Assembly (NCBI GenBank): GCA_947502265.1
Contig: CANMZB010000003.1
Span: 1-64,000 of the forward strand
Reading direction: 5' to 3'
Source: an uncultured Sulfitobacter sp.
Lineage (GTDB): Bacteria > Pseudomonadota > Alphaproteobacteria > Rhodobacterales > Rhodobacteraceae
DNA length: 64,000 nucleotides
Shown here: in pieces, positions 52,904 through 61,755 of the stretch
Position numbering within the stretch: position 1 is the first letter of the stretch
Layout of the letters: each line of letters opens with the position of its first letter
The notes under the pieces: model-generated
What the model was told of the DNA's origin: nothing
The model's input: the letters and a program-made list of their open reading frames with translations, nothing else
Database searches by the model: none
Translations under genes and position numbers: made by a program

Positions 52904-54108
52904 GCCTTCAACAGCGCTTTGAGGTCTGTTTCAGGGTCTACAATCGCCTCGGGAGTGGGCGATTTTCCGCTTTCGATCAACCGCTTACCCACCATGTATC
53001 CGCGCGGATCATTGGCCGCATCGACGGCCAATAACGTCTTGCCGGCATAGTACCAGAACGACACCGCATCGCCATCCCCCCTGCGCGTGACCACCCGGTC
53101 ATAGCCCGCGTTCAACCCCGCGATTTGCAGCTTTACATCATACTGGTCCGACCAGAACCAAGGCGTCGCCACATATTCCTTGTCCGCGCCCATCAGGTTT
53201 TCAGCCACCACTTCAGCCTGATCAATCGCGTTCGGGACACTCTCCAACCGGATCCGCCTGCCGCGATACGGGAAGGACGTGCAATCTCCCGCCGCCCAGA
53301 CATGCGGCGCATTGGTGCGGCCAAAATTGTCCACGGCGATGCCATTGTCAATCGCGATCCCCGCCGCCTCCGCCAGCTTTGTATCAGGCGCAATGCCAAC
53401 CCCGACGATCACAAAATCAAGGTCCAAAGTGCTGCCATCCGTCAGAACCGCACCGCTCACGGCCCCCTCCCCCGTCAACCGCTCAAGCCCCACACCCTCA
53501 CGGATATTCACACCATGCGCGGCATGCAGCGCGCGAAAGAAAGCGGAGGTTTCGGGGGCTGCGACACGTTGCAAAATGCGCGGTGCCATCTCAACCAGCG
53601 TCACATCCAACCCCAGCTTGGCCGCGACCGATGCCGCCTCAAGCCCGATGTAACCGCCGCCGACAATCAACACGCGCGCACCCTTGGAAAAACGCGGCGC
53701 CATCGCATCCACATCTGCCAGATCGCGCACCACATGAACGCCTTCCAATGCACCACCGATGGCCGCTGGCAAGCGGTGCGGCACCGAGCCGGTCGTCAAC
53801 ACCAGATCGTCATAAGCGAGCATCCCGCCCGCCACCGAGATCTGCTTGTGCGCGGTATCTATGGCATCAACCCGCGTGTTCAGCCGCAGATCAACGCCTT
53901 GTTCGGCATAAAACCTCTCGGGTCTCAGATAGAGCCGCTCAAGCGCCATTTCGCCCATCAGATACGCTTTGGACAGCGGCGGGCGCTGATAAGGCGGTTG
54001 TGCTTCGGCCCCGATCAGGGTGATCTTGCCGTCAAACCCGCCCTTGCGCAGCTTGGCCACACAGGATGATCCCGCCTGCCCTGCTCCGATCACAACGATA
54101 TGGTGCAT
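52900..54108 (-). CDS. NAD(P)/FAD-dependent ferredoxin reductase (rhodocoxin reductase-like)
   Basis: 402 residues. FAD site HHIVVIGAGQAGSSCVAKLR (about 2-21), PYQRPPLSKAYLMGEMALER, NAD site VLIVGGGYIGLEAASVAAKL (about 145-164), and VWAAGDCTSFPYRGRRIRLE near 275. This group passes electrons from NAD(P)H to a [2Fe-2S] ferredoxin feeding cytochromes P450 or dioxygenases. No partner ferredoxin lies beside it. Divergent from the peroxiredoxin gene (85 bp apart), coupled to rsmD. Confidence 0.9.
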   Translation of the reverse strand: MHHIVVIGAGQAGSSCVAKLRKGGFDGKITLIGAEAQPPYQRPPLSKAYLMGEMALERLYLRPERFYAEQGVDLRLNTRVDAIDTAHKQISVAGGMLAYDDLVLTTGSVPHRLPAAIGGALEGVHVVRDLADVDAMAPRFSKGARVLIVGGGYIGLEAASVAAKLGLDVTLVEMAPRILQRVAAPETSAFFRALHAAHGVNIREGVGLERLTGEGAVSGAVLTDGSTLDLDFVIVGVGIAPDTKLAEAAGIAIDNGIAVDNFGRTNAPHVWAAGDCTSFPYRGRRIRLESVPNAIDQAEVVAENLMGADKEYVATPWFWSDQYDVKLQIAGLNAGYDRVVTRRGDGDAVSFWYYAGKTLLAVDAANDPRGYMVGKRLIESGKSPTPEAIVDPETDLKALLKA

Positions 54109-54193
54109 GGATAAACTTCCTTGTGTCTGGCCCTGTCACGGCAGACTCTATATCTGTGAAGAGGAAAAACACAATCACATGAAAGGTGACCCA

Positions 54194-54682
54194 ATGCCAA
54201 TTTCCCAAGGCGACATGCTGCCTGAAGCAACCCTCCTGCAACTCGGCGATAACGGCCCCGCACCCGTCACGATCAGCGAAAAGACCAAGGGCCGCAAGGT
54301 TGTGATCTTTGCCGTGCCGGGCGCTTTTACACCCACCTGCCATTCCGCGCATGTGCCAAGCTTTGTGCGCACCAAAGGCCAGTTTGATGCAAAGGGCGTG
54401 GACGAGATTATCTGCGTGTCGTGCAACGATCCCTTTGTCATGAAGGCATGGGGCGAAAGCACAGGCGCAACCGGGGCGGGGATCACGATGCTCGCCGACG
54501 CCAGTTCCGAATTCACCAAGGCGATCGGCATGGACTTCGACGCGGCTCCCGCAGGGCTGGTTTCACGGTCGAAGCGCTATGCGATGCTGGTGGAAGACGG
54601 CAAGGTGACGCTGCTCCAGCCCGAAGAAAACCCCGGCGAGTGCGATATCTCCGGCGGCGAAAGCCTGCTCGATAACATGTAA
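54194..54682 (+). CDS. Peroxiredoxin, Prx5-type
   Basis: 162 residues. The peroxidatic Cys49 is in PGAFTPTCHSAHVPSF; further Cys are at 74, 77 and 150 (IICVSCND, GECDISGG). Cys150 is near where PrxV enzymes carry the resolving Cys. RRSKRYAM-like substrate region reads VSRSKRYAMLVEDGKVTLLQ. Reduces hydrogen peroxide and alkyl peroxides, probably with glutathione or thioredoxin. ATG at 54194 with AAGGTGA upstream; ATG at 54179 is the alternative. A strong hairpin follows. Confidence 0.92.
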   Translation: MPISQGDMLPEATLLQLGDNGPAPVTISEKTKGRKVVIFAVPGAFTPTCHSAHVPSFVRTKGQFDAKGVDEIICVSCNDPFVMKAWGESTGATGAGITMLADASSEFTKAIGMDFDAAPAGLVSRSKRYAMLVEDGKVTLLQPEENPGECDISGGESLLDNM

Positions 54683-54687
54683 CGAAA

Positions 54688-54717
54688 CACCCGGGCCTTT
54701 AACGGAAGGCCCGGGTG
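54688..54717 (+). terminator. Twelve-base-pair hairpin downstream of the peroxiredoxin gene
   Basis: CACCCGGGCCTT (54688-54699) and AAGGCCCGGGTG (54706-54717) pair perfectly, loop TAACGG. No T-tract follows, so it may stop transcription inefficiently or protect the mRNA 3' end. Confidence 0.6.
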
Positions 54718-54752
54718 CAACGCGACGCAAAAAATCACTGATTTTCTGGGCA

Positions 54753-54774
54753 CAGACTTTCCGGGGAAAGTCTG
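54753..54774 (-). terminator. Hairpin downstream of mscS
   Basis: CAGACTTTCC (54753-54762) and GGAAAGTCTG (54765-54774) pair perfectly with a GG loop, just past the mscS stop. A second short dyad, AAAATCA C TGATTTT (54732-54746), follows on the minus strand and provides T residues. Confidence 0.6.
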
Positions 54775-54779
54775 CCTGC

Positions 54780-55637
54780 TTAATCCGCCGAGGCTTGTAT
54801 CATTGTGCGTGTGGGGAACGGGATGTCCACACCACCGGCGTCCAGCGCCTCTTTGACGTTGCGCGTCATATCGGCACGATAGCCGAAATAGACCGAGGCA
54901 TCGCACCACACCCGCACCAGAAAGTCGACAGAGCTGTCACCCAGATTTGTGACCTGAATAAACGGTTCCGGCGCCGCGTGAGAGCGCGGGTCCGCCATGA
55001 TCGTATCACGAATAATATCCTCGGCAGCTTTCAGATTCGCCCCATAGCCCACACCAAACGTCCATTCCGCGCGCCGGGTATCGTTGGTCGAGTAATTGGT
55101 GATGATATTGCCCCAAACCTCCGAATTCGGCACGATAACCTGCACATTGCTCAGATCCGCCAGCTCGGTAAAGTTAAGGTTGATATCCTTGACCGTGCCC
55201 ATCTTGCCCGCAACCTCGACGAAATCGCCGGTCTTGATGGGACGAAAGAGGATCAACATCACCCCAGCCGCGACGTTCGACAGCGTTCCTTGCAGCGCCA
55301 GACCAATCGCCAGACCGGCAGCACCGATAATCGCCACAACCGATGTTGTTTTGACGCCAAAGGTGTTCAGCACAAACAGGACAGTAAAGCCCATGACCAC
55401 ATAGCGCGCAATCGAGGCCAGAAAATCGAACAGCATGTCGTCCAGATGTTTGTTCCGGCGGCTTAATTTTACAATGCGCCGTTGCAGCCATGCCGACACG
55501 GTCCAACCCACGAACAGAATCACCAAGGCGCCCAGAATTGAACCGGCGGTGGACGCCAGGAATTCCAGCGTCAGAAGATCCGACAACGTTTTGCCTTGCC
55601 AGATTTCGGTACTCATCAAATTTCTAATCGTTTCCAT
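54780..55637 (-). CDS. mscS: Small-conductance mechanosensitive channel, MscS type
   Basis: 285 residues. Membrane segments at about 25-50, 70-95 and 105-130; the third, pore-lining one holds TTSVVAIIGAAGLAIGLALQ, then GTLSNVAAGVMLILFRPIKT, the diagnostic MscS stretch. The beta and alpha/beta cytosolic domains follow (VIVPNSEVWGNIITNYSTND, IPFPTRTMI). It opens on membrane tension during osmotic downshock. ATG at 55637; a later ATG at 55616 is possible. Last gene of the minus-strand series RidA-GDPD-DUF482-PhhB-MscS. Confidence 0.93.
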   Translation of the reverse strand: METIRNLMSTEIWQGKTLSDLLTLEFLASTAGSILGALVILFVGWTVSAWLQRRIVKLSRRNKHLDDMLFDFLASIARYVVMGFTVLFVLNTFGVKTTSVVAIIGAAGLAIGLALQGTLSNVAAGVMLILFRPIKTGDFVEVAGKMGTVKDINLNFTELADLSNVQVIVPNSEVWGNIITNYSTNDTRRAEWTFGVGYGANLKAAEDIIRDTIMADPRSHAAPEPFIQVTNLGDSSVDFLVRVWCDASVYFGYRADMTRNVKEALDAGGVDIPFPTRTMIQASAD

Positions 55638-55681
55638 CCCACTACCTGCTTCAAAACCGCCCGCTTTACAGGCCGCCACAT

Positions 55682-55972
55682 TTAAAGACCGTCAAGTTTC
55701 CGCGCAAGCTTGGCATCCAGTGTGCTCAGCCCGTCTACGTCGTGGGTGGTTAACGTGACAGTCACCCGATTGTAAATATTTTCCCATTCAGGATGGTGGT
55801 CCCATTTTTCTGCCCAGATGGCCGCGCGGGTCATCCATCCGAACGCATCGGCAAAATCATTAAACTTGAAAAGTTTGGTGATGGCATCGCGGCCTTCCAC
55901 CATTGACCAGCCATTTTCCAACAACGGGTTCAACAAAGGCCCGCGTGTTTCATTGCTTAATTTCTCGGTCAT
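55682..55972 (-). CDS. phhB: 4a-hydroxytetrahydrobiopterin dehydratase
   Basis: 96 residues. The family signature is [20 protein letters not shown] (about 56-75), where His59, His60 and the PEW motif take part in dehydration. [20 protein letters not shown] precedes. It regenerates pterin cofactor for phenylalanine hydroxylase, or acts in molybdopterin-related chemistry; no hydroxylase lies in the window. Its ATG overlaps the upstream gene stop (ATGA); 44 bp separate it from mscS. Confidence 0.92.
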   Translation of the reverse strand: MTEKLSNETRGPLLNPLLENGWSMVEGRDAITKLFKFNDFADAFGWMTRAAIWAEKWDHHPEWENIYNRVTVTLTTHDVDGLSTLDAKLARKLDGL

Positions 55973-57156
55973 TCCTGTTCCTCGATCTGTGTTCTTTTGA
56001 AGGGGCCATATTCGGTCAGCACTTCGATTTCCTCGTCCACGGCCGCGCGTTCGGCCTCAAGATACGCGCCCACGGCGCGGGCAAAACCCGCATCGCGCAT
56101 CCAGTGCAGCGACCATGTCGGCGTTGGAAGATAACCGCGCGCCAGCTTGTGTTCGCCCTGCGCACCCGCCTCTACTGTGCCAAGGCCCATCGCGATGGCA
56201 ATGTCCACCGCGCGATAATAGCATAGCTCGAAATGCAGGCAGGAGTGATGCTCGACACATCCCCAGTATCGCCCATACAACGCATCGCGCCCGATAAAGT
56301 TAAGCGCACCGGCAATCCACCGCCCGTCGCGCTTTGCCAACACCAGCGCCAGATCATCGCGCAAAGCCTCTTGTGCAATGTCGAAGAAAGCGCGCGTCAG
56401 ATAAGGCTGGCCCCATTTGCGCGCGCCGGTGTCCTGATAAAAGATCCAAAAAGCGTCCCAGTGTTCCTGCTGGATCCCGCTGCCGGTAAATGTATGGATT
56501 TCGCCGCCAAAACCCTGCGCTGTTGCGCGTTCCTTGCGCAGGTTCTTGCGCTTGCGTGAGCTGAGGCTGCCAAGGAATTCATCAAAATCACGATAGCCGT
56601 CATTGCGCCAATGAAACTGTTGGCTTTTGCGCACCATCAGGCCAAAAACTTCGGCCCGCGCGGCTTCCTCCCCCGTGCAAAAGGTCACATGCAGCGACGA
56701 CAACATGTTGTTTTCGGTCAGCTGCACCGCGCCCTGCACGAGCGCACCAAATCCCGCGTCCTCAAATCCCGGACGGGTGAGGAAACGACGCCCCGTCGCG
56801 GGCGTGTGCGGCACCGCGATTTGCAGTTTGGGGTAATAGCGGCCCCCCGCCCGCTCATAGGCATGGGCCCAGTTGTGATCAAAGATATATTCGCCCTGAC
56901 TGTGCGATTTGGCGTACATCGGGGCCACGCCGATGATCTGTCCGTCAATCGTTGCGGTCAGATATTGCGGTTGCCAGCCGGTGCCGGTGCCAACGCTGCC
57001 GCTGTCCTCCAGTGCCTTGAGAAACCGGTGGGTGGTGAACGGGTCATGCGGGCGTCCGCCGTCTGCCGTCTCGGGGCAGGCGCAGGCGTCCCACTCCGCC
57101 GCGTCGATCTCCGCCACCGAGCGGATGATTGTGATTTCAACCTCTTGCGCGCTCAT
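55969..57156 (-). CDS. GNAT-like peptidoglycan-type acyltransferase (DUF482/COG3146)
   Basis: 395 residues. [20 protein letters not shown], then [37 protein letters not shown] and [20 protein letters not shown] are hallmarks of DUF482; [40 protein letters not shown] follow. The fold is a double GNAT like FemX, hence the guess of cell-wall synthesis, but no activity is proven for the family. ATG at 57156 is preferred; 57213 adds 19 residues that overlap the intergenic gap. Coupled to phhB by ATGA. Confidence 0.88.
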   Translation of the reverse strand: MSAQEVEITIIRSVAEIDAAEWDACACPETADGGRPHDPFTTHRFLKALEDSGSVGTGTGWQPQYLTATIDGQIIGVAPMYAKSHSQGEYIFDHNWAHAYERAGGRYYPKLQIAVPHTPATGRRFLTRPGFEDAGFGALVQGAVQLTENNMLSSLHVTFCTGEEAARAEVFGLMVRKSQQFHWRNDGYRDFDEFLGSLSSRKRKNLRKERATAQGFGGEIHTFTGSGIQQEHWDAFWIFYQDTGARKWGQPYLTRAFFDIAQEALRDDLALVLAKRDGRWIAGALNFIGRDALYGRYWGCVEHHSCLHFELCYYRAVDIAIAMGLGTVEAGAQGEHKLARGYLPTPTWSLHWMRDAGFARAVGAYLEAERAAVDEEIEVLTEYGPFKRTQIEEQE

Positions 57157-57209
57157 CGGCCCTGCCTGTTCTTCGCTTGTGACTATAGGTGTGGTCGCGT
57201 GCGCAATGT

Positions 57210-57986
57210 TCAAGCGCGCAGCGGCGCAAGGTAACCCTCAAACGTGATGTTATCCGCAATTTTGCGCGCGGCGGCTTCCTGCTCGGGGCTGCGAACCGTC
57301 CAACAGCAGATAGAAGCGCCCTGCGCCTTCAGCTCTGCGATGCGGGGGGTGTCCAGATCATCAACCTCGTGACTGACGAAAGTCGCGCCAACACGGTCAT
57401 AATCGGGAATATCGCGCAGCTGGTCGCAGCGGGCCTTTGAAAGCGGCCAGTCCGCAGGGCGATACGCCGATGTCGTGATGCCGCGCGCCACTTCAGGGCG
57501 CAGATCTTGCATCAAAGCTACGGAATGCGGATTGAACGACATGACAGCCACATCACCCGCATAGCCCGCCACAGCCTCCGCCACCGCCCGCTCAAGGGGG
57601 CCGACATCCGGCCCCATCGCGCCGTCCTGATCCTTTAGCTCGATCAACAGCGGCACTTGCCCCGCGACCAATGCCATTACCTCATCCAGCGCGGGGATAC
57701 CCTCATCGCTGCCACGTAGCGCGATCGCTTTCAAATCTGCCGCTGCCTGTTGCCGGATTGCGCCGCGCGCGTGCGTGAGCCGGTCCAGCTGGTAATCGTG
57801 AAACACCATTGCAGCGCCATCACGGCTAAGCTGCACATCTATCTCGATTCCGTAGCCTGCCGCGATCGCCGCGCGAATTGCGGCGCGGGAATTTTCGATC
57901 CGCCCTTTCGACACATCATGCAGCGCGCGGTGCGCTAACGGCACCGCGCGAAACCCTTGTGGCAACAACAAAGCGGACCTCGTCAT
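57210..57986 (-). CDS. Glycerophosphodiester phosphodiesterase
   Basis: 258 residues. AHRALHDVSKGRIENSRAAI, then GYGIEIDVQLSRDGAAMVFH contain the conserved HR, E-N and EID-x-DG-HD catalytic residues (His23-Arg24, Glu-Asp pair, His near 72). LLIELKDQDG carries the second-shell Glu-Lys. It releases glycerol 3-phosphate from phospholipid head groups. No signal peptide, so cytoplasmic. ATG at 57986 overlaps the RidA stop (ATGA); longer frames are arginine-rich antisense sequence. Confidence 0.92.
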   Translation of the reverse strand: MTRSALLLPQGFRAVPLAHRALHDVSKGRIENSRAAIRAAIAAGYGIEIDVQLSRDGAAMVFHDYQLDRLTHARGAIRQQAAADLKAIALRGSDEGIPALDEVMALVAGQVPLLIELKDQDGAMGPDVGPLERAVAEAVAGYAGDVAVMSFNPHSVALMQDLRPEVARGITTSAYRPADWPLSKARCDQLRDIPDYDRVGATFVSHEVDDLDTPRIAELKAQGASICCWTVRSPEQEAAARKIADNITFEGYLAPLRA

Positions 57987-58441
57987 TTGATTTCGAAGAT
58001 GCCTTCGATCTCGACGGCGACGCCAAGGGGCAGCGCCCCTGCGGACACCGCAGAGCGGGCGTGCCGACCGGCATCGCCCAATGCCTCGACGAGGAAATCG
58101 GAGCACCCGTTCACCACCTTGGGCTGGTCCGTAAAATCTTTGGTCGAGTTGACAAAACCGGTCAGTTTCACCACCCGCACCAGCCTGTCAAGATCGCCGC
58201 CGCAGGCTTCCTTTACCTGTGCCAGCAGATACAGCGCACAGGTTTTTGCAGCAGCCGCGCCCTGTTCCACGGTCATGTCATCGCCCAGAACACCCGTGAT
58301 CAGCCCATCGTCGTTCCGCGAAATCTGGCCCGACACATAAAGCGTATTACCCACCTGCACAAAGGGAACATAGTTTGCGGCGGGGGCCGCAGCATCCGGC
58401 AGTACAATCCCCAGTTCCGACAGTTTTTTAGCAAAGCTCAT
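57983..58441 (-). CDS. RidA family protein (reactive imine/enamine deaminase)
   Basis: 152 residues. LGIVLPDAAAPAANYVPFVQ, LYVSGQISRNDDGLITGVLG and GRHARSAVSAGALPLGVAVE, then IEGIFEI follow the YjgF/YER057c fold; the Arg in HARSAVS corresponds to the catalytic Arg of RidA. It belongs to the longer Rid subgroup (about 150, not 128). It hydrolyses reactive enamine/imine intermediates. First gene of a five-gene minus-strand series. Confidence 0.92.
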   Translation of the reverse strand: MSFAKKLSELGIVLPDAAAPAANYVPFVQVGNTLYVSGQISRNDDGLITGVLGDDMTVEQGAAAAKTCALYLLAQVKEACGGDLDRLVRVVKLTGFVNSTKDFTDQPKVVNGCSDFLVEALGDAGRHARSAVSAGALPLGVAVEIEGIFEIK

Positions 58442-58513
58442 GATAGCAGTCCTTTGGTCATATGGATTTGGCCCGACGCTAGCGCCCTTGCGCCCGGCGG
58501 GGAAGCCCGCAGA

Positions 58514-59818
58514 TCAGTTTTCACGCCATGATCTGACAAAATAATCGGACACCGGCTTGACCAGATAGGTAAGCGGAGAGCGATCGCCCGTTTTTATAAA
58601 CGCTTCCACCGGCATACCCGGCACCAGTTGCGTGCCTTCGGGCAACCGGTCGATCTGGCCCGGTTGCAGGATGATTTCGGCCCGGAAATAGCTCACGCCG
58701 GTCGCCTCGTCATCCAGCGCATCAGCCGAAATCAGAATCACCTCCCCCGTCAATTCGGGCGTGGTACGTTGATCCAGCGACGCCAGCCTCAGGTTCACCT
58801 CCTGACCCACCGAGATTTCATCAATGTTGGTCGGCATCACCCGCGCAGCGATAACCAGCGGGCGGTCCTGTGGCACAAGATACATCAACGCCTCGGCGGC
58901 CCGGACCACGGAGCGTGGCGTGGTTACCTTAAGCGCATAGACAATGCCCGAGACCGGAGCGCGAATGTCCAGACGGTCAATCTGCGCGATCAACGCACGG
59001 CGCTGTTCGACCAGCGACAATTCACGGTAACGGATTTCGCGCAGCTGGGTAATCGCCTCTTCGCGCCCCGCCGTGCCAAGTTTAAGCACTTCGATTTCCG
59101 TCTCTGTCACGCGGCCCGCTGCCTCTGCCTTGCTTGCCGCAAGCTTGCCGATTTCACCAATCAGGCGGGCCTGTTCGCGTTGAAGACCCTGCACGGTCGA
59201 GGCCTGCGACAGCCCCTGATCCAGCAGCGTTTGCTGGCTGGTCAACTGTTGCTCGATCAAATCCAGCTGAATAACAAGCGATTCTTCCTGTGCTTCGATG
59301 CCTCTGATCTGATCCTCGATCTGGTTGCGGCGCTTGCCCAGTTGCTCAATCTCGCGGTCGACACTGTCGCGACGCGCGTCGAACAGGTTGCGCTGGCCTT
59401 CCATCAATTCGCGCGCGTCCTCGTCCATCGCGGCCACTTCAATCAGCTCATCGTCAAAAGTAACGGTATCGACTTCGTCGCGCTGCGCTTCAAGACGCCC
59501 CCGACGGGCTATCAATTCGTACAACTGCCCCTCGATCAACGTAAGTTCGGACGCGTATTGTTGCGGATCAAGTCGCAACAACAGATCACCAGCAGCAACC
59601 AGATCGCCTTCCTTCACCAAAATCTCGGAAATAGTGCCGCCGGTGTCATGCTGGACAATCTGCCGGTTGCGGTCCACCTCGATCCGGCCCGACGCCACAA
59701 TCGCGCCGGCGATATTGCTCATCACAGCCCAGGTGCCAAAGCCGCCAAACAGCACGAGGAGACCGATCAATCCGATCACGACAGGCCGCCATGCGGACCA
59801 CGTTGTGTCACCCTTCAT
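58514..59818 (-). CDS. Type I secretion periplasmic adaptor (HlyD family)
   Basis: 434 residues. One membrane segment (about 15-40, [20 protein letters not shown]), a beta-barrel/lipoyl part with [20 protein letters not shown], a long coiled coil at about 100-270 ([20 protein letters not shown]), and the AprE-type end [40 protein letters not shown]. It bridges the ABC transporter to a TolC-like channel. The ATG overlaps the ABC gene stop (ATGA). Confidence 0.93.
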   Translation of the reverse strand: MKGDTTWSAWRPVVIGLIGLLVLFGGFGTWAVMSNIAGAIVASGRIEVDRNRQIVQHDTGGTISEILVKEGDLVAAGDLLLRLDPQQYASELTLIEGQLYELIARRGRLEAQRDEVDTVTFDDELIEVAAMDEDARELMEGQRNLFDARRDSVDREIEQLGKRRNQIEDQIRGIEAQEESLVIQLDLIEQQLTSQQTLLDQGLSQASTVQGLQREQARLIGEIGKLAASKAEAAGRVTETEIEVLKLGTAGREEAITQLREIRYRELSLVEQRRALIAQIDRLDIRAPVSGIVYALKVTTPRSVVRAAEALMYLVPQDRPLVIAARVMPTNIDEISVGQEVNLRLASLDQRTTPELTGEVILISADALDDEATGVSYFRAEIILQPGQIDRLPEGTQLVPGMPVEAFIKTGDRSPLTYLVKPVSDYFVRSWREN

Positions 59819-61551
59819 GTCACACCTCCCGAATCGGCCGGTGATTTCTGGATTTCCTTGTGGTTGGCGACCATACCTTTAAGCACCTCATCCTTGGGTC
59901 CGAACGCCATCCGCATACCGGTATCAAGCACCAGAAGCATGTCACATTCCTGAATCGCTGCGGGTCTGTGCGCCATGATCAAAACAGAGCGTCCCGCCGC
60001 TTTCATCTGCCGGATCGCATGGTTCAACGCTTGCGAGCCGACATTGTCGAGGTTCGAATTCGGTTCATCCAGCACAAGAATTACCGGATTATCATAGAGC
60101 GCACGCGCCAACCCGATACGCTGCATCTGGCCGCCCGAAAGGCGCACCTGTCCGGCACGGATCACGGTGTCGTACCCGTTTGGCAGTTCAAGGATCATCT
60201 GGTGCGCCGCCGCCATCTTGGCAGCGGCAACCACCTTGGCATCGTCAGGCACATCCGCCAGTCGCGAGATGTTTTGCGCAATCGTTCCGTCAAAAAGTTG
60301 TACCCGTTGCGGCAGATAGCCGATGTGACGGCCCAGCGTTTCGCTTGCGTAGTGTTCGAGCGCGGCACCATCCAGCCGGACAGCCCCGCCCGCCGGACGC
60401 CACACCCCCGTCAGGGTCCGCGCAAGCGTTGTTTTACCCGCGCCCGAAGGCCCGATAACGCCCACCGCCTGCCCCGGCTCCACCTTGAAGGAGATCGACT
60501 TTAGCGACGCCTGCTTTTCCCCCGGCGGCACAACCGTCAGGTTCTTGACCGTCAGAATTGCGCGCGGCTTGGGCAGCTCGGTGCGCGGCGCTTCGGGGGG
60601 GACGGTGCCCAACAGCTCGGCAAGGTTTTTCCAGCCAGCCATCGCGCGCTGTACCATCTGCCATTGGTTCAAGCCCATCTCGATCGGCGCAAGCGCGCGC
60701 CCCAAAAGAATGGAGCCCGCAATCATCGCACCCGGTGTCAATTCGTTGCGCAGCACAAGATAAGCGCCCAGACCCAACATGGCCGATTGTAGAAACAGGC
60801 GGATCGTCTTGGTCATCGAGGTAAACGTGCCGCCCACATCTGTCGCGCGGACCTGACCGCGCAGAGCCTCGCCGCGCGCTTTTTGCCAGCGGGTGAATGC
60901 CGCATTGCGCATCCCCATGGCCTGCACCATTTCCGCCTCGGTGCGAATCTGGTCCGACATGCTGTTGGCTTGCTGGCCCGCCATGGCCGCACGGGCCTGC
61001 GCGCCCCGCGTGAGGAACTGGTTCGCGATTGCGATGGCGATCAACACGGCGGCACCGGCCAGCGCCAGATAGCCCAGATAGCTGTGAAAAAGAAAAATTC
61101 CGGCGAAAAAGACCGGCGTCCACGGCAAATCGAAAGCGCCCATCAGAACCGGCGATGTAATCAGCCGCTGTACGGATTCCAGATCGGCAAGGCTGCCGTT
61201 GGTTTTCACATCCGGCGCAACGGCGGATTTACGCACCACCGCATCGAACACGCGGCGGTCCAGATCATCCTGAAACCGCGCACCGACGCGCGCCATGATC
61301 CGGCCACGGGTGTAATCGAGAATACCCATGATACCGTAAAGAAACACAACCAGCAGCGACAAAGCCACCAGCGTTTCCTGCGACCCGGAACCCAGAACGC
61401 GGTCATAGACCTGCAACATGTACAACGGGCCCGTGAGCATCAACAGGTTGGCAAAGGCCGAGAACAGGCCGACAGTCCAATATAAGGACCGGCTGCGCTT
61501 GCGCACATGCCGCAATTCATCGCGGCCCTGATTAAAAGCGTCCGTTTGCAT
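59815..61551 (-). CDS. Type I secretion system ABC permease/ATPase (PrtD-like)
   Basis: 578 residues. An N-terminal six-segment membrane domain ([20 protein letters not shown], then [20 protein letters not shown]) and a nucleotide-binding domain with Walker [18 protein letters not shown], signature [17 protein letters not shown], Walker [14 protein letters not shown] and [14 protein letters not shown]. The length and lack of a C39 peptidase domain match PrtD/AprD exporters of RTX-type or S-layer proteins. No TolC-like channel and no Gly-Asp-rich substrate gene is present in the window. Confidence 0.93.
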   Translation of the reverse strand: MQTDAFNQGRDELRHVRKRSRSLYWTVGLFSAFANLLMLTGPLYMLQVYDRVLGSGSQETLVALSLLVVFLYGIMGILDYTRGRIMARVGARFQDDLDRRVFDAVVRKSAVAPDVKTNGSLADLESVQRLITSPVLMGAFDLPWTPVFFAGIFLFHSYLGYLALAGAAVLIAIAIANQFLTRGAQARAAMAGQQANSMSDQIRTEAEMVQAMGMRNAAFTRWQKARGEALRGQVRATDVGGTFTSMTKTIRLFLQSAMLGLGAYLVLRNELTPGAMIAGSILLGRALAPIEMGLNQWQMVQRAMAGWKNLAELLGTVPPEAPRTELPKPRAILTVKNLTVVPPGEKQASLKSISFKVEPGQAVGVIGPSGAGKTTLARTLTGVWRPAGGAVRLDGAALEHYASETLGRHIGYLPQRVQLFDGTIAQNISRLADVPDDAKVVAAAKMAAAHQMILELPNGYDTVIRAGQVRLSGGQMQRIGLARALYDNPVILVLDEPNSNLDNVGSQALNHAIRQMKAAGRSVLIMAHRPAAIQECDMLLVLDTGMRMAFGPKDEVLKGMVANHKEIQKSPADSGGVT

Positions 61552-61755
61552 CTATACCTTTCCGCAGGCCCAAAATGACCATCTATCGCGTCGTGTCCTA
61601 CAAAACGACAGGACAAAAGAAATGCTGATGCCCCGTTTCAATCGCGCTACCGTACTCAAGCTACAAAGGGGTTAACAAGGAATTTCTGGCATCAGATTCG
61701 TTCACATCCGGTCTGTATCGCGTAACGTGTGCGCTGAAAACACCCGACGCATGCC
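61552..61755. other. Gap between the type I secretion operon and the PBP gene
   Basis: 204 bp without a gene. TGTCCT and AGGACA (61593-61614) make a six-base dyad near the secretion operon start and might be an operator. The right part follows the PBP stop. Confidence 0.35.
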
